64,000 nucleotides of DNA from Crossaster papposus (taxonomy: Eukaryota; Echinodermata; Asteroidea; Velatida; Solasteridae). Location: NCBI GenBank assembly GCA_037893245.1, contig JBAIAA010000537.1, positions 1,228,176-1,292,175 on the forward strand, read 5' to 3'. The notes under the pieces are model-generated. The model ran no database searches, was not told where the DNA came from, and saw nothing but the letters and a program-made list of their open reading frames with translations. Each line of letters opens with the position of its first letter. The first letter of the stretch is position 1. Below are positions 1-11,442 of the stretch, piece after piece. The position numbers and the translations under genes are program-made.

Positions 1-220
1 CTACTAGACTGGACTGGACCTAATAGGTCATCAGAAATAGTCAGAATTAATTTGTCTGGGAGCCAGAGTAGATACAACTCACTTTGAGTTTGACTTAGGG
101 CCACATCAACATGCAAAAGATATGGTCGACCCAAAGCGAAGAAATATACTTGTTTGACGTGTCGCTAAGTACAAGTACCGTATATCAAATCCTCTCAAAT
201 TTCACTTATTTGTATTTCAG
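1..220 (+). other. Intron before the LamG exon
   Basis: No coding signal is seen. The segment ends in a pyrimidine-rich tract and tttcag at 215-220, which serves as the acceptor of the next exon. The gene therefore extends upstream of the window. Confidence 0.5.
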
Positions 221-988
221 CTTCGGACTTGCAACCAATCCTGAACGAGTCCTTCAGCCAAACGAGTGACGTCACACCGTGTGAGAATAACCCAGTGGTA
301 GATAACGAGGCGTATAAAGTGGTGGGAACTGCTCAAATGGTTCCCAGCCCGGAGCTAGTGGGACAACCCTGCGCAGTGCACGTACCAGTTGCATCCTACT
401 TAGATCTCGGAAACTTTGCAGGGACTTGTGTCTCGGATTCTGACCTGTGCAAGTCTCAAAGTGTGACCTGGACCATCTGGTTAAAAATCGACGCACCGGA
501 ACGATCTGCAAATGAGGACAAAAACGAATGGAATTACTACTTGAGCTCTGGAGGACAGTCAACTCTATCCAAGGGAATAGCTTTTATGTATAAACAGAAC
601 AGCCAGAGATTTACGATCGTGGTAACGTCCGCATATTTTAGGGTTTTGCAGCAATTTGACAAACTTAAGATACCGCTGGACAAGTGGTTCCATCTCGCAT
701 TCACAGCGAACTTGTCAAGCACGGTGGACATAGACTTGGAAGTATTTGTCAACGGGGAGATGGTTGATGCGGACGTGATAGAAAACGCAGGTGGAAGTCT
801 ACATGGAGTAGATAGATACACTCACCTTAGCATCGCTATGAAAAATAAGTGTGGTTCAACATACTCTCCTAGCGCATGTGCTAAATATGTTGAATCATAC
901 GGTGGCTCTGCCGCATACAGCAATTTGGCTGTGTTCGACGGTCTTTTGAGCACAGAACAGATAGCAAACCTGTACTGTAGATCTCTAG
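221..988 (+). CDS. LamG-like jelly-roll domain exon of a secreted or cell-surface protein
   Basis: An open exon of 768 nt (256 codons) lies between a tttcag acceptor (215-220) and a GTATGT donor (989). It is phase 1 on both sides. The translation reads as a concanavalin-like LamG fold: WTIWLKI, YLSSGGQS, then DKWFHLAFT, VFVNGEMVD, and the closing strand/helix FDGLLSTEQIANLY, which is typical of LamG-like (Laminin_G_3 type) domains. Several cysteines are present (PCENN, GQPCAV, GTCVS, DLCKS, NKCGS, SACAK, LYCRS), which suggests an extracellular, disulfide-bonded module. There is no signal peptide here because the 5' part of the gene is outside the window. The open frame continues past 988 into low-complexity intron sequence, which is why the donor at 989 is preferred. 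The domain call is made by motif recognition. Ligand and cellular role are not evident. Confidence 0.8.
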
Positions 989-1169
989 GTATGTATACTT
1001 TCTGTCTGGAGTCTATAATTATTTGTGCGGCATTTACTTTGTTATTTCGGAGGAAAATGACTCTTAGTTTGTTGTTGTTGGAATTGTTGGTTATTTTGTT
1101 TTCGCCATTTTGGTCGTACATAGTTGTTTAAGTTGTGGTTTTCTATTTTGTGGTTTTGTAGTTTTGTAG

Positions 1170-1224
1170 AACACGCTATCACAACAACAACAACAACAAC
1201 ATAACGTTGTTGTGATAGCGTGTT
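1170..1224. repeat. 19-bp perfect inverted repeat
   Basis: Stem 1170-1188 (aacacgctatcacaacaac) is exactly complementary to 1206-1224. The loop is a short CAA-repeat tract. Confidence 0.85.
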
Positions 1225-1324
1225 TGGTTGTTGTTGTGGTTGTGTGACTGTTGTGGTTCTATGGTTGTTGTGATTTTGGATGAGGTTGAGGTTAACTTTA
1301 GGTTGCACATATTGCAAGGCAACG

Positions 1325-1480
1325 TTAGATCAACGTTGGATCAACGTTGGATCAACGTTGGATCAACGTTGGATCAACGTTGGATCAACGTTGGATCAAC
1401 GTTGGATCAACGTTGGATCAACGTTGGATCAACGTTGGATCAACGTTGGATCAACGTTGGATCAACGTTGGATCAACGTT
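1325..1480. repeat. 11-bp minisatellite, unit ATCAACGTTGG
   Basis: About 14 near-perfect head-to-tail copies of an 11-bp unit. Each contains the palindrome CAACGTTG. Because 11 is not a multiple of 3, the array stays open in all frames and produces artefactual peptides with an 11-residue period. Flanking diverged units are seen at 1318-1330 and 1495-1510. Confidence 0.95.
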
Positions 1481-1560
1481 ACACTAACTTCGTTAGACCA
1501 ACGTTGGACCCACACGGTAAAAATGGCGTTTCATATTTTCCTGGTTGTATCTTTATGTAG

Positions 1561-1884
1561 ATTGGCGCCCAAAGATTTTCAACATTACGATGACGAACGA
1601 GGGCATCACTAACAACACAATCCGCTTTGAATGCACTACCGACGCTGATGTCATCACCTGGAGTTTACTCCACACAAACAACCACAACAACGCGAGTTGG
1701 GAGAATTTGGGAACTACATCGGGAGCCGGCTACACGATTCAGGCAGTGAATGCTTCTAGATGCGTACTTCATTCGACTCTTGTTATCTATCGCAACCAGG
1801 GCTTGCCGCTTGATGGTGTTGCAGTGGTCTGCACGGCAGATTCATATCGTCGACGCGAGAAGGCGTCTATGTTCATCTATCAAG
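1561..1884 (+). CDS. Ig-like domain exon of the same gene
   Basis: A 324-nt exon (108 codons), phase 1-1, lies between tatgtag (ends 1560) and a GT at 1885. The codon split across the intron gives Asp followed by WRPKIFNITM. The paired Ig cysteines are in IRFECTT and VAVVCTAD, with the core tryptophan in VITWSLL between them. Several N-glycosylation sequons are visible (NIT, NNT, NAS twice). Frame and phase are continuous with the LamG exon, so the two are probably adjacent domains of one extracellular protein. The donor is AAG|GTTTTTTA, a weak match, so the 3' boundary is less certain than the 5' one. Confidence 0.72.
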
Positions 1885-2542
1885 GTTTTTTAATGAAAAA
1901 AAAATCATTTATTGTTCACAACATTTGGTCTTTTCCTGAACATATTTGTTAAGGTGTCCGAAGCCCAAGCCCAAACCCTACGCCAACAATAAGCAAGTTC
2001 CACTATCTCGATGAAGTAGTCCGGGTCAAAGGTTATTCGGGATAACATTGATGACGTCATGTTCTGTGATGTTACGTCAACGCTAATTATTTAACACGTG
2101 TGCGTCGTGTGACCACCTGGCGTTTTCATGTATACAAATGAATTGGTATGGTTGGGAAGCTTTTTTTAAAGAAAAAAAGATTCACAAAACTATTCCCTCT
2201 AATTGCGTGGTTTTTGTTTAATTTCGTGACAAATAATGGTCCACCATTTTGTAGAACCAAATTTTTGATTCACAAAATAACGGACCGTGTTCACTAGTCG
2301 TATTTCCAGTCACACTGTCCTTTGAAAACGCGTGTGCCTACTACATTGTACCTCGCAGAAACCATAGAGTGACATCTTAAACATAGACACGCGTTATTGT
2401 TCTCCGAACACACACACATCTTGAATCCTATTTTACGCGTAAAATAATTCAAGCTTGCGTCCTCTTTTCCGCGCGTCACGCCCGCGTACGCGAATCAATA
2501 TTTAGAACAGTTTTGAAAAAGACGAATTTCATGTCTCAGGCC
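1885..2542 (+). other. Intronic sequence without recognised features
   Basis: AT-rich sequence with no splice-bounded open frame and no repeat recognised. Confidence 0.4.
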
Positions 2543-5500
2543 CTTTTCCAAACCTCCAGGCTTCGGCTTTGGCTTCGGCTCCGGCTTCAATTTATGAGGC
2601 TTCGTCTTCATGAGGCTCCGCGACAAGCCTAAAAGTTTTGGAACACCGAGGCTTCGGGAGGCTTCGGCTGGCTTCGACTAGCGACTCTATGCCATTCGTG
2701 ATGCTTCGTTACATTCCGTTGAGTTACCGGCCTATGGATGGAAACATCGCTAATGAACGGCTGACGCAATATTATTTTGCGCCTGCTTTCACTACGGGGA
2801 CAATAGACGTATCAAGGAATAAATGTAAACTTGTATGTACATGTATATGCCATTTATTCACTCAACCAAAATCTGTCTTTTCCCCTTTTCGTAACCGCGT
2901 CTGTAGACCTCTGGAAAAGGTTTTATTTTGGGCACAATTTAAATATTTCCATTAAAAAAAACACACTTTTGGGGTTTTTTTTTTTTTGGGGGGGGGGGGG
3001 GTTGCAAGTGCCAGGCCAATGCCTCATTCAAAATACTTTGTTTGCATCGCTATTGCTAAAAACGGAATCTGCTTTTACTTCGGGAAGAGACCTTGTAATT
3101 CTTTTTTTACGATTTGATCTGCAGATTCGATCTAAAAGTAAGATGCACTCCTTTAATATGCTGTGTCCGTCTTTCAAGGAAATAAATATGTACTTTTCGG
3201 CAAAGAATTGTCAACCATGTATTATTTATTACTGATGGTTTATTTGGCAAACAACATGGAAAAATAAACATTTAGATTAAGACAGGGCAACATAATTACA
3301 AATCATTCAATATAAAACTAAACAAAAGATTAAATTGAGAATATAATTAAAAAATAAGTGCTCACATAGATAATTTAAAAGACAAAACTGCAAAAGAAAA
3401 TCACAATGTTAAATTAAAAAATTAACAACAAAATATTTAAATTTTGAAATTTTAATGTATCCTTTGCTGTGACTTTTGGGAATATATATTATTGAAACCC
3501 CCTACCACCAGTACCATTCTAAAACAATAATAGCTCCTTTGAAGTAAGTTTTCACAAATTTAAAGACATGCCAGGATTAGGTTTGTTTTAAAAATAGATT
3601 GAGGCCTCAAATAGAGGCTGCTCAAAACCAACCTTTTTGAAATCGCTTTTGATTGATATGTTGTAAAAATTGTACTCCTTTCTTAAAAACATGCTGTTTT
3701 CCTTGATGTAATAGTAGTTTGTGATGTACATAGATTTTTGCCTTTTAATATTTTAATGAATCTGGTTTTATCATTTTACAGTGCATTTAAACTTTATGTA
3801 CATAACGTTTGCACTTTATTATTAACATTATTATTGTCAGGCCTACATTTTATACTTTAAGACTTTCTACTGCTGACAATTGATTATTTGAAATATAATT
3901 TTCCCCAGCATATAAACAAATACCAACTGTCATTTGTAGTGCAGGCATAGGCATTATAAATAAGAGAGTTGAGTTAAGTTGACCAGGACCTGTTCCAATA
4001 ATTCCATGCTGTTCCAGTGTTTACAAACAACATAAATAGGGAGTGAATAGTTTTTCTTCAAAATTGGGAGATTTAGGGGAGCAAATAATTATGTGAGCTC
4101 ACTCAGTACAGATCTTTAGCTTTGATTGTTCAGAATATACCTGTGCAATTAGTCTCTATATTGTCAAAGATCCTTTATAACAACACGGCTGGCAAGCATA
4201 AATTGAGATTCTCCCTCTTTTGGCTGATGGACTTGGAGAGGCTTGTATTGGAGAATGAACCTTCCTCCACTGCTAGAAATAAGTAGTGGGAAGAAAATGA
4301 GCTGCCCATCTTTCCTAGTGCACACAATCCATGGTGGTGTAGAAAGTCAACGATGGAGTTTACCTGTGCTTGAATTCTGAATATCCTCAGAACCTATTAA
4401 GAACCATCAAGAAAATAAACAAAAGCAGAATTAAGAATGGTGAAGGTCTAGGACAAAATAGCAAGTTAGGTATACACACACACTTAATGCTTCAAGCGGT
4501 GGTGTTGGTGCAAACAAATTTGCCTCCCAAACAAGACATTGTGTTTTTCTCCTGAGGAAATGCTCCACAGGGATCACCAAATTGGTTTATGGCTCGTTCA
4601 GTTTAAGCAGCAAATATTTGGTTTATTTTGCGTCATCTAGTACAGATTCTGCTTATGATAGAAACTAATCAATTTAATCAAAACACAATAAAAGTATACT
4701 TCTATTTCAAAAAGAAATTAGTTGTTAATTTCCAAACTAACCCCTTTTCCTTCCAGCTTCCAGCTCTAAAGCTTGTGACATGTTGAGATTTAGAGGTGAA
4801 ATTTGTGAGCTACATTCTTTCTAAATCTCCAGCAATATTTCCATTTTTGTAGGCCTAGCCTAACTCAGATTCTGGTATTGAATATGAAACTATTTTCACT
4901 TATTTTTTGTATTAACATGCATGTGACAACGAGGTGTGGCAATGCGCTCAGTTAAACTGGCTATTGTTACGGCATGCCGTGCGATTCTCAGAATGGGTGC
5001 CGACTTCTCCATCTATGATCTAGTAATTAAATTGAACAGAAATTGCGAATAAATCCATGCCTAACGTTAGGCTACACCCTGTATAACATGCCCTTATATA
5101 ACCATACCGACTTGTGGAAACTCGTTATGATCAATAGTTTCGGGTCAAAAGAAGCCAGAAGGCCGACTGCCATAACAATAGCCACTGTCCCACTGCCTTT
5201 ATTTACATGTATAACCAGGCAGCTTGACTAGTGCGGGTTTGCATGGAAGTTGGTTGGACTAGTTGGAATTGAAACTTTCGTCGAAAAAACGGTAGCATAA
5301 CGTTAGGGTTAGAAATGTTGTCCTAGGTCCTATAGATAGTATGATTTATCTTCATGGTTACACGTAACATTTTCATTTGAGTTGGTAAATTTCTTTTAAC
5401 AAAATCATTACTACTTACCAGTGAATTGTCGGTGAAAACTTCCTTGCAAACGGCAGACACACCGCGAAAACAATGGCGGCCGTCGCAAACTTTTTTGTTT

Positions 5501-5703
5501 GTGATGATTTTGTGGCTTGTATCACGTGACAATACGTCACGAAGCCTCCACGAAGTCACCTCCTCGGCAGGCTTCATAATTTAGCCAAAAACGGAGCCTC
5601 TTGATGAAGCCAAAGCCAAAGCCTCCATTTGGTATGGGCTTCAAAATGGCGGAATGGAGACGAAGCCGAAGACGAAGCCAAAGCCGGGGGTTTGGAAAAC
5701 AGC
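2543..5703. mobile_element. Putative element bounded by inverted GGCTTC-rich ends
   Basis: The left block (2543-2700) starts TTTTCCAAACC and runs into tandem GGCTTCGG/GGCTTTGG words. The right block (about 5560-5703) is its reverse complement, ending GGTTTGGAAAA. The interior (2701-5550) is AT-rich with no convincing coding sequence. The inverted ends suggest a non-autonomous TIR element sitting in the intron between the Ig exon and the 42-nt exon. No clear target duplication was found, so limits are approximate. Confidence 0.5.
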
Positions 5704-6218
5704 CTCAGCCTCGACTCCATGGGCGCGTGCGCGTCACGGTTCCCTCACTAGGCATGATGGGAAAAATGGCGCAGCAAGATCGTAACCATGATAACGAGGT
5801 TGGTCATGTCTAGGCTTTATTTAGATGCTACAATAGCATGGAACCTCAATTCCCAGTGTGATATCATTCGTGTATTCAATGCACTATTTGCGGCATATGT
5901 CTGATTACACGAGATAAAGTCCATCATTATTCCGTGACGGCCGGAAATGCGTCTATGGATAACCCAAAATTTCGCCGCGTCAAACGGGGGGGGGGGGGGG
6001 GGGGAGAGGAGGGGGGTAAGACATTAGGTTAGTTTCCTTTCAACCAAATGTTTAAAATAGGATAAGTTAACAATCCGAAACATGACATTTTTGGTGATTT
6101 CAGGAGCAATAATTAAGTAATAAATAGGCCTATACCAATCGTGTACAATATGAGAAAGAAAGTTATGTACAATTTTGACATTCCCACTTCAGTCATTGTT
6201 TTCTTCTTTTCTTTCCAG
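5704..6218 (+). other. Intronic sequence with a G run
   Basis: Contains an interrupted G run near 5985-6016 and otherwise nothing recognised. It ends in a strong polypyrimidine tract and ctttccag at 6211-6218. Confidence 0.4.
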
Positions 6219-6260
6219 GCAAACAAGTGAATATCGGAATAAGCGATTACGGGTCTGTTC
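6219..6260 (+). CDS. 42-nt phase-1 microexon
   Basis: Bounded by ctttccag and GTAAGTAT, both strong splice signals. Entering in phase 1 it encodes KQVNIGISDYGSV between split codons. The last base C joins GT of the next exon to give Arg, keeping the frame open to a lectin-like ending. The size, both signals and matching phase on both sides support a real exon. It is too short for a domain search. Confidence 0.55.
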
Positions 6261-7475
6261 GTAAGTATTAATAATTTGTTGAATTTGTTGTGTAAATAAT
6301 GAATTTTGCCCCCTTGCTTGACGATACACAACACAAGATATCAAACAGATGAAAGGTTTTACATCATAAGGCCAAATAATAATTAAAAAATGTTTAGCGT
6401 CACCACCCGCTTCCTTTTTGGGGGCCGCATCCTTTTTATTTATTTTTTCCTTTTTGAAAAAAAATGATAAATTTGACAATTTTGGCCCTTTTTTTTTTTA
6501 TAATTTTTTTTAAAGTACGGTGCATACTTGATCGACCCACATTTTTTTTATTTCTAATCGTGGCTGAACCATGTTTTAATTTTAAATTGGAAGATAGGGT
6601 GTGACATGTTTACTGCATGACTCGAATTAGGACGTGTCGGGCGGCCATTTTAAAGAGAGAAAAAAAAAAGGGCCTCCTTCTTCCTTTAAAAAAAGAAGGC
6701 ATGACGCTAAACATGTTTTTTTTTTATTTGGCCTAACCATCCATAGGCGACGTACTAAAAGGTATATCCTTGTTTTACTTACGCCAACTTTGTTGGTAAA
6801 TAGCATATTTGGCATGCTCTTCATTTAAATAGTCAAATGAGGTGCCGGAAGCCTCTTCAACCGGACCAGAGTTGAACTATCGACCATCGATCAAAATTAT
6901 CGGTAAAATCTAAGGCCTATCGCTAGCCTCTGACTAGAACCACGATTTAATTGAGTGAAGTGCTTGTACTTGTAGTGAGTCTAGCCAACCTCACCACAGG
7001 GCATGGAAAACCAATCATATTCTTGTATTACAAGACTAATCGGCTAGCTCACGTTCTTTTTATTTTGTTGTTCATTTTATTTTATAGTTCATTTTATTTT
7101 GCAGCATTCTTAGCTTAATGTTTACTTTTTAGCAGTTTATTTTAATTTTATTTTCCCTCGACTTTAATTTTGCGGTTGTCTATTTTTGCCATAATGGCCG
7201 CCCTTACGTAACGACTTTCTACAGCCTTCGCAACCTAAATTTGATAGACTGTGAATAGTTTAGTGACAGAATACTCCGGGAGACATTTTTATTGCGGGGA
7301 CTACAAACTATATCGTACGGTCCGAGAACCATGCATAGGATATAATATACTGACGCCACATGATAACCATTAAATCTCTGCATTTGTGCAAAGCGCCTCC
7401 GACAATTTCTGATGTACAAGTCAGATGTACAATTTCGCTAAAGCCTCTTTTCTCCGTTTTAACTGCATGTCCTAG

Positions 7476-7639
7476 GTCATTTCATGCGGGTGGAGGGAAA
7501 TGATGAAACCCAGTTCCTCATGCAAAATGGAGACAACCCTGACATGTATTGCGACTCGGCGACCACAACCATCGTGTCAGGCCTCAACGGTTCTTGCTCA
7601 GCGGATCAGCAAAAGTATCCTTTCATTTGCCAGATGTAA
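7476..7639 (+). CDS. Terminal exon: C-type-lectin-like domain end and stop
   Basis: The acceptor is gtcctag at 7469-7475. In phase 1 the exon reads HFMRVEGNDETQFL, then MYCDSA, NGSCSADQQ, YPFICQM and TAA at 7637-7639. The spaced cysteines followed by a final YPFIC(x)M are the signature of the last beta strand and disulfide of a C-type lectin-like fold. The upstream half of a CTLD (WIG and WND-type motifs) is not evident, so this may be a shortened or diverged lectin domain. An AATAAA occurs about 90 nt after the stop (7729). The gene as read is LamG-Ig-CTLD-like, probably secreted since no membrane segment precedes the stop. Its joining to the upstream exons is inferred from phase, not shown by a transcript. 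Confidence 0.62.
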
Positions 7640-7934
7640 GCAATAAGGGTATTTTCTAACGAGGAGGTATTGTCAGGAGTAATTCGTTTCATTACCGAAC
7701 GGTGTATATCTTTGTGCATGAATACAAAAATAAAAAACAAGTCAAGATCAAGAAAAATAATGACCCAGAGATTTACAATTTATCTAACAACAAATGTATC
7801 CTTATAAAAGGAGATAATTATGTTATCGTCATAGTTTTCAAAGTGATTTCATTAGTATTGTTTAAATTATTATTGCTAATTATTGTTACTATTAATCTTA
7901 TAATTATTTTAATTAATGCTTATCTTCAGTACTT
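7640..7934. other. 3' flank of the lectin-like gene
   Basis: AT-rich sequence. Contains AATAAA at 7729-7734 as a possible polyadenylation signal. No further coding is seen. Confidence 0.4.
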
Positions 7935-8070
7935 AGGCCATGTTCGAATTGTTGGCTCTGGATGTGACTTCGGCCGTTGCTATGCTGTTTCTGAGGGCGG
8001 ACAATGACCGTCCATAGCAACAGCATAGCAACGGTCGCAGCCAAATAGCCAGCAATTCGGACACGGCCTA
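7935..8070. mobile_element. Fold-back element, copy 1
   Basis: A palindromic segment: aggccatgttcgaatt at the left pairs with aattcggacacggcct at the right. The inner arms carry gttgctatgctgttt against aacagcatagcaac. It can fold almost end to end with a small loop around ggcggacaatgacc. Confidence 0.75.
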
Positions 8071-8151
8071 TATTTTTGTTTACGTGTATTAGCAAAGTAT
8101 GGGACCCGTAGCAATTCGACATTGATACTCAATTAGTATAACTACATGAAT

Positions 8152-8291
8152 AAGGCCATATTCGAATTACTGGTTTTGGATGTGACTTCGGCCGTTGCTA
8201 TGCTGTTTCTAAGGGCGGACAATGACAGTCCGTAGCAACAATATAGCAACAGCCAAAGTCACAGCCAAAGCCAGCAATTCGAACATGGTCT
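8152..8291. mobile_element. Fold-back element, copy 2
   Basis: A diverged direct copy of the element at 7935-8070, with the same order of arms (aaggccatattcgaatt ... aattcgaacatggtc) and the shared core tgtgacttcggccgttgc. The two copies lie about 80 bp apart. Confidence 0.72.
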
Positions 8292-9490
8292 GTCTTGGGT
8301 TTTCAATTAGATTCCTGGTCGAATGAGGGCGTTTAAAACCATCTGTTTGGCTTTTTCGCCAGTTGGGTCACTTAAAAGTCCCATGCACGAGGTCATTATT
8401 TAGAGAACTCACATTGGGTTCAAACTTGGTATGTAGGTAGACTGTGATGTGCTATAGGTGACAATTGTGTGACGCTTGATGACTTCATCCTGCGATTTGT
8501 GAATTTTGTTTTTGATCATTTAAGCTTTATCTAATCAACAGCCCATGCTAAATTGAGGCTTCTTGTAATAAGGTTGTTAAGTCATACAACAAATACTTGC
8601 CATCAAAATTGAATCTTTATATAAATTCTTACTATTTTTGTTTCATTTTATTCTACTTACAAAACGTTACTGTATTTGATCAAATTTATTGATTACTTGA
8701 CTCGGACCAACCACAATAATAATGTGTGCATTGGGCATAATCATTGGGCATTCTTCAAATTTCTACATCTAGAGTACCATCAGTCCAATTATGTTGAACT
8801 TTGCACACACCTAGTCAGGCATAAAATTGACGTGGTGTCATAATGACATCATGTTTAGATTGTTAAATATTTAAATATTGTCAGAATTTGTTGCAATCTT
8901 TTCGCTTTTTTTAGAGCAGACTAAAATAATGGTAAATTCAAAATAATTGTTTAATTTTTAAGCAGGTTTAATATGTTTCTGTGTATAAGGCTGTAAAACA
9001 ATGCTTGACGTTATTGCGAAGTAATAAAATTAAAGTTTAATTGTCGTGAACCCTTGTACATGAATTTGATATAATTTAGTTAACATATACTGCACCACGA
9101 AAACAAGTTTAAACTTATAAAAAACAAAAAAACGAGGATTAGGTTGGAAATAACTTTTCAAAATGTTAGGAAAAAATGTCAGCGTCTCAACTATCACGGC
9201 CGAAGCGGCTCCCTCGTAACGGCAACAACAGACGCCGAAGACATCTTATTCACTTGTAAGTTCGCCGACAACATATTCAAGAACATTGAATGAATTTGAT
9301 GTACCATCCTTCATTGGCTAAATACACCTACCGTGAACACAACGAGTAAGTTGGAACCATTTTGAATTTTTGTTGTGACATTTTTAAATCAAATTTGCAT
9401 AATAAAAAACCTGTCCTACAATTGAACTAAATTCCTTTGTTTGCGACGGAATAACTCGAAAAATACATGGTGTTGAATAAAAATTGTGTC
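8292..9490. other. Non-coding AT-rich stretch
   Basis: No open frame with coding character, RNA gene or clear repeat is seen. Confidence 0.35.
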
Positions 9491-9509
9491 CACTGATTGG
9501 ATGTAACAA

Positions 9510-10548
9510 GTAATGCAGATTAATATCGATTAATATTAAGATAAATCCTAGAAAGTTATATAATAATTACAACAGTACAAGTACTTAACTTTATGTCGTC
9601 CGATGGACACACCCGAGTCTGAAACAACGATTGTCGCAATGAGTGCAGACGAAATTACTCAAATTATAAACGACTTAAAAGGTGCGAAAGCAAAAAAGGC
9701 GGGTTTTTAAGACACAAGACGCATATTTTTTCAGATTAAATGCTTACAGATCCCCAGAACACATTTCAATTCGACATTTCGGCAGATTTGCCGAACATTT
9801 TTGAAACTTCTGAAAGCCAAACACATATTCGTTTTTAGGATGATAACTCAAGATTGAACTAAATTAAATTAAAATAAATTAAATTAAATTGCATTGAATT
9901 AAAGCCCCATCCATTTTTTAGTTGCATTATGAACGTGAAGTGTGTTTAATATCGAAAATAATGGTCAAACAAAATAATAACCCACATGATTTCGTTCACA
10001 AGAGGGCGCGCTACACATTACACATTATACGAGTTATACAGATTAATTTTGATTAAAATCGAGAAAAATCGTAGAAATGAAAAAATTCAACAGTCTGATG
10101 GACACACCTGAATGTGAAACAAAGAATAAAGACTGAAATTACCCCAATTACAAACGACTTAATAGTTTCGGCAGCAGAAAAGACGGGTATTTGAGATAGT
10201 GTTTACACAGGACGCATATTTTTTTTAGAGTAAATGCTTACAGATCCCCAGGAAAATATTATAATTCAACATTTAGATTTGCCATTAAAAACAAAAATCT
10301 GAAAAGTATAAAAGCTCAACACATAATGATTCGTTTTCAGGATAACTCAAGATTGAATTGAATAAAATTGAATGAAATTGAACGAAATTGATTTAAATTG
10401 AATTAAATTGAATTAAATTAAAACGCCGGCCATTAATTTGTTGCATTGTGACCGTGAAGTGTGTTTAATATCAAAAAAATGGTCAAACAATAACAAAAAA
10501 TAACCCAAAAGATTTCGTTCACAAGAGGGCGCGCTACACATTTAACAG
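9510..10548. repeat. Tandem duplication of a roughly 500-bp segment
   Basis: Two direct copies (about 9510-10030 and 10035-10548) share landmarks in the same order: gatggacacacc, aacgacttaa, aatgcttacagatcccca, a run of aaatt/ttgaatt words, gtgaagtgtgtttaatatc, and gatttcgttcacaagaggg ending in gcgcgctacacat. Copies differ by many substitutions and by the length of the AAATTG tract. There is no coding frame. Confidence 0.8.
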
Positions 10549-10575
10549 TCACCAACGTGAAGAACTAGTCAAAAC

Positions 10576-11064
10576 GCTGCGTTCCAATCGCGTCGTGTTT
10601 ATCGTATTCACGAGTCGTATTGGTCGAGTTCGGGCGGTCTGTTCTTGACACGCGAACTCTGTTCTCGCGCTCGAACGGCGGGAACGCGACCCGTGAACAT
10701 TGTACTCGGAACAAGAACACACACCACCTATCCATCAGGGTTTTGCAAGAACAAGTTACGCGTGTCAAGAACAGACCGCCCGAACTCGGCCATAATGGCG
10801 TTCTAATCGCCTGGTAAATCGTGTTAACCAGTGGTGAACTCGAGGTGGATTTTTTTCCATGTTCACGACTTCATACCGAATTAAATACTCGCGCATGCGT
10901 GTTGGTTCACGTACGAGTTCTTGCGCGATAAAGAATGTCCCTACCGTACGACTAACTCGACTTTGCGCGTGCGTCTTGGTGAGTAGCGTTTGGAATGCAA
11001 CCTACTTGTGAACATGGAGAAATTCACGATGAACACGATAAACAAGACGCGATTAGAACGCAGC
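10576..11064. mobile_element. Non-autonomous TIR element
   Basis: The first 29 bp (gctgcgttccaatcgcgtcg and onward) are nearly the reverse complement of the last 29 (11036-11064), with two mismatches. A second internal inverted pair joins the words around cgagttcgggcggtctg (10629) and cagaccgcccgaactcg (10772). The element is about 0.49 kb and has no transposase. It was probably mobilised by an autonomous relative elsewhere. Confidence 0.72.
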
Positions 11065-11275
11065 AAAACACGACAAACCGGTAACCCTGACCCTTGGATA
11101 AGGCGACAATTCTTGTACAGGTTTGGGTGAACAGCAGCAGCCAGGCCAGTCTGCGTGGGCAAATCGTGCCGTTCCGCCCACGGCCACAGGGCCAATCGGT
11201 AAGATTGCCTCGGATGTTGTGTACACTTTTCAATGGCGAAGGCGACAATTCTATTTCATAACATTCAGAGTCTTC

Positions 11276-11412
11276 AGAGGATTAGCATTCCTTTCCACGT
11301 GATAGGTATGCGGACCACAAAAGCATTCAAAGCTTTCTATTGATATTTAAATGAGTCACTGAGGGGTGACCCGTGTATATAACCCCATGTAAGAGAGCAC
11401 AGGCCATCTTTT
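11276..11412 (+). repeat. Left inverted terminal repeat of the DIRS element (core)
   Basis: Reverse complement of 15727-15862 over about 137 bp, nearly perfect. It includes gtgtatataacccc, a TATA-like word upstream of the ORF that could be promoter sequence. Confidence 0.9.
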
Positions 11413-11442
11413 TTCTTCGTGTGTACAATATTGCGGACAGTC

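Larger units (their letters stand above)
989..1560 (+). other. Intron with a hairpin and an 11-bp minisatellite
   Basis: The 572-bp intron runs from GTATGT at 989 to tatgtag at 1560. It contains GTT/CAA-rich sequence, a 19-bp perfect hairpin and the ATCAACGTTGG array. Open frames through the array are periodic artefacts. Confidence 0.7.

Noticed and set aside
1325..1480. CRISPR-like array
   Set aside because: Units are contiguous 11-mers without spacers, in eukaryotic DNA.
1228..1612. Repeat protein with an 11-residue period (DQRWINVG)
   Set aside because: The 11-bp minisatellite is open in all frames and lies between good splice sites in an intron.
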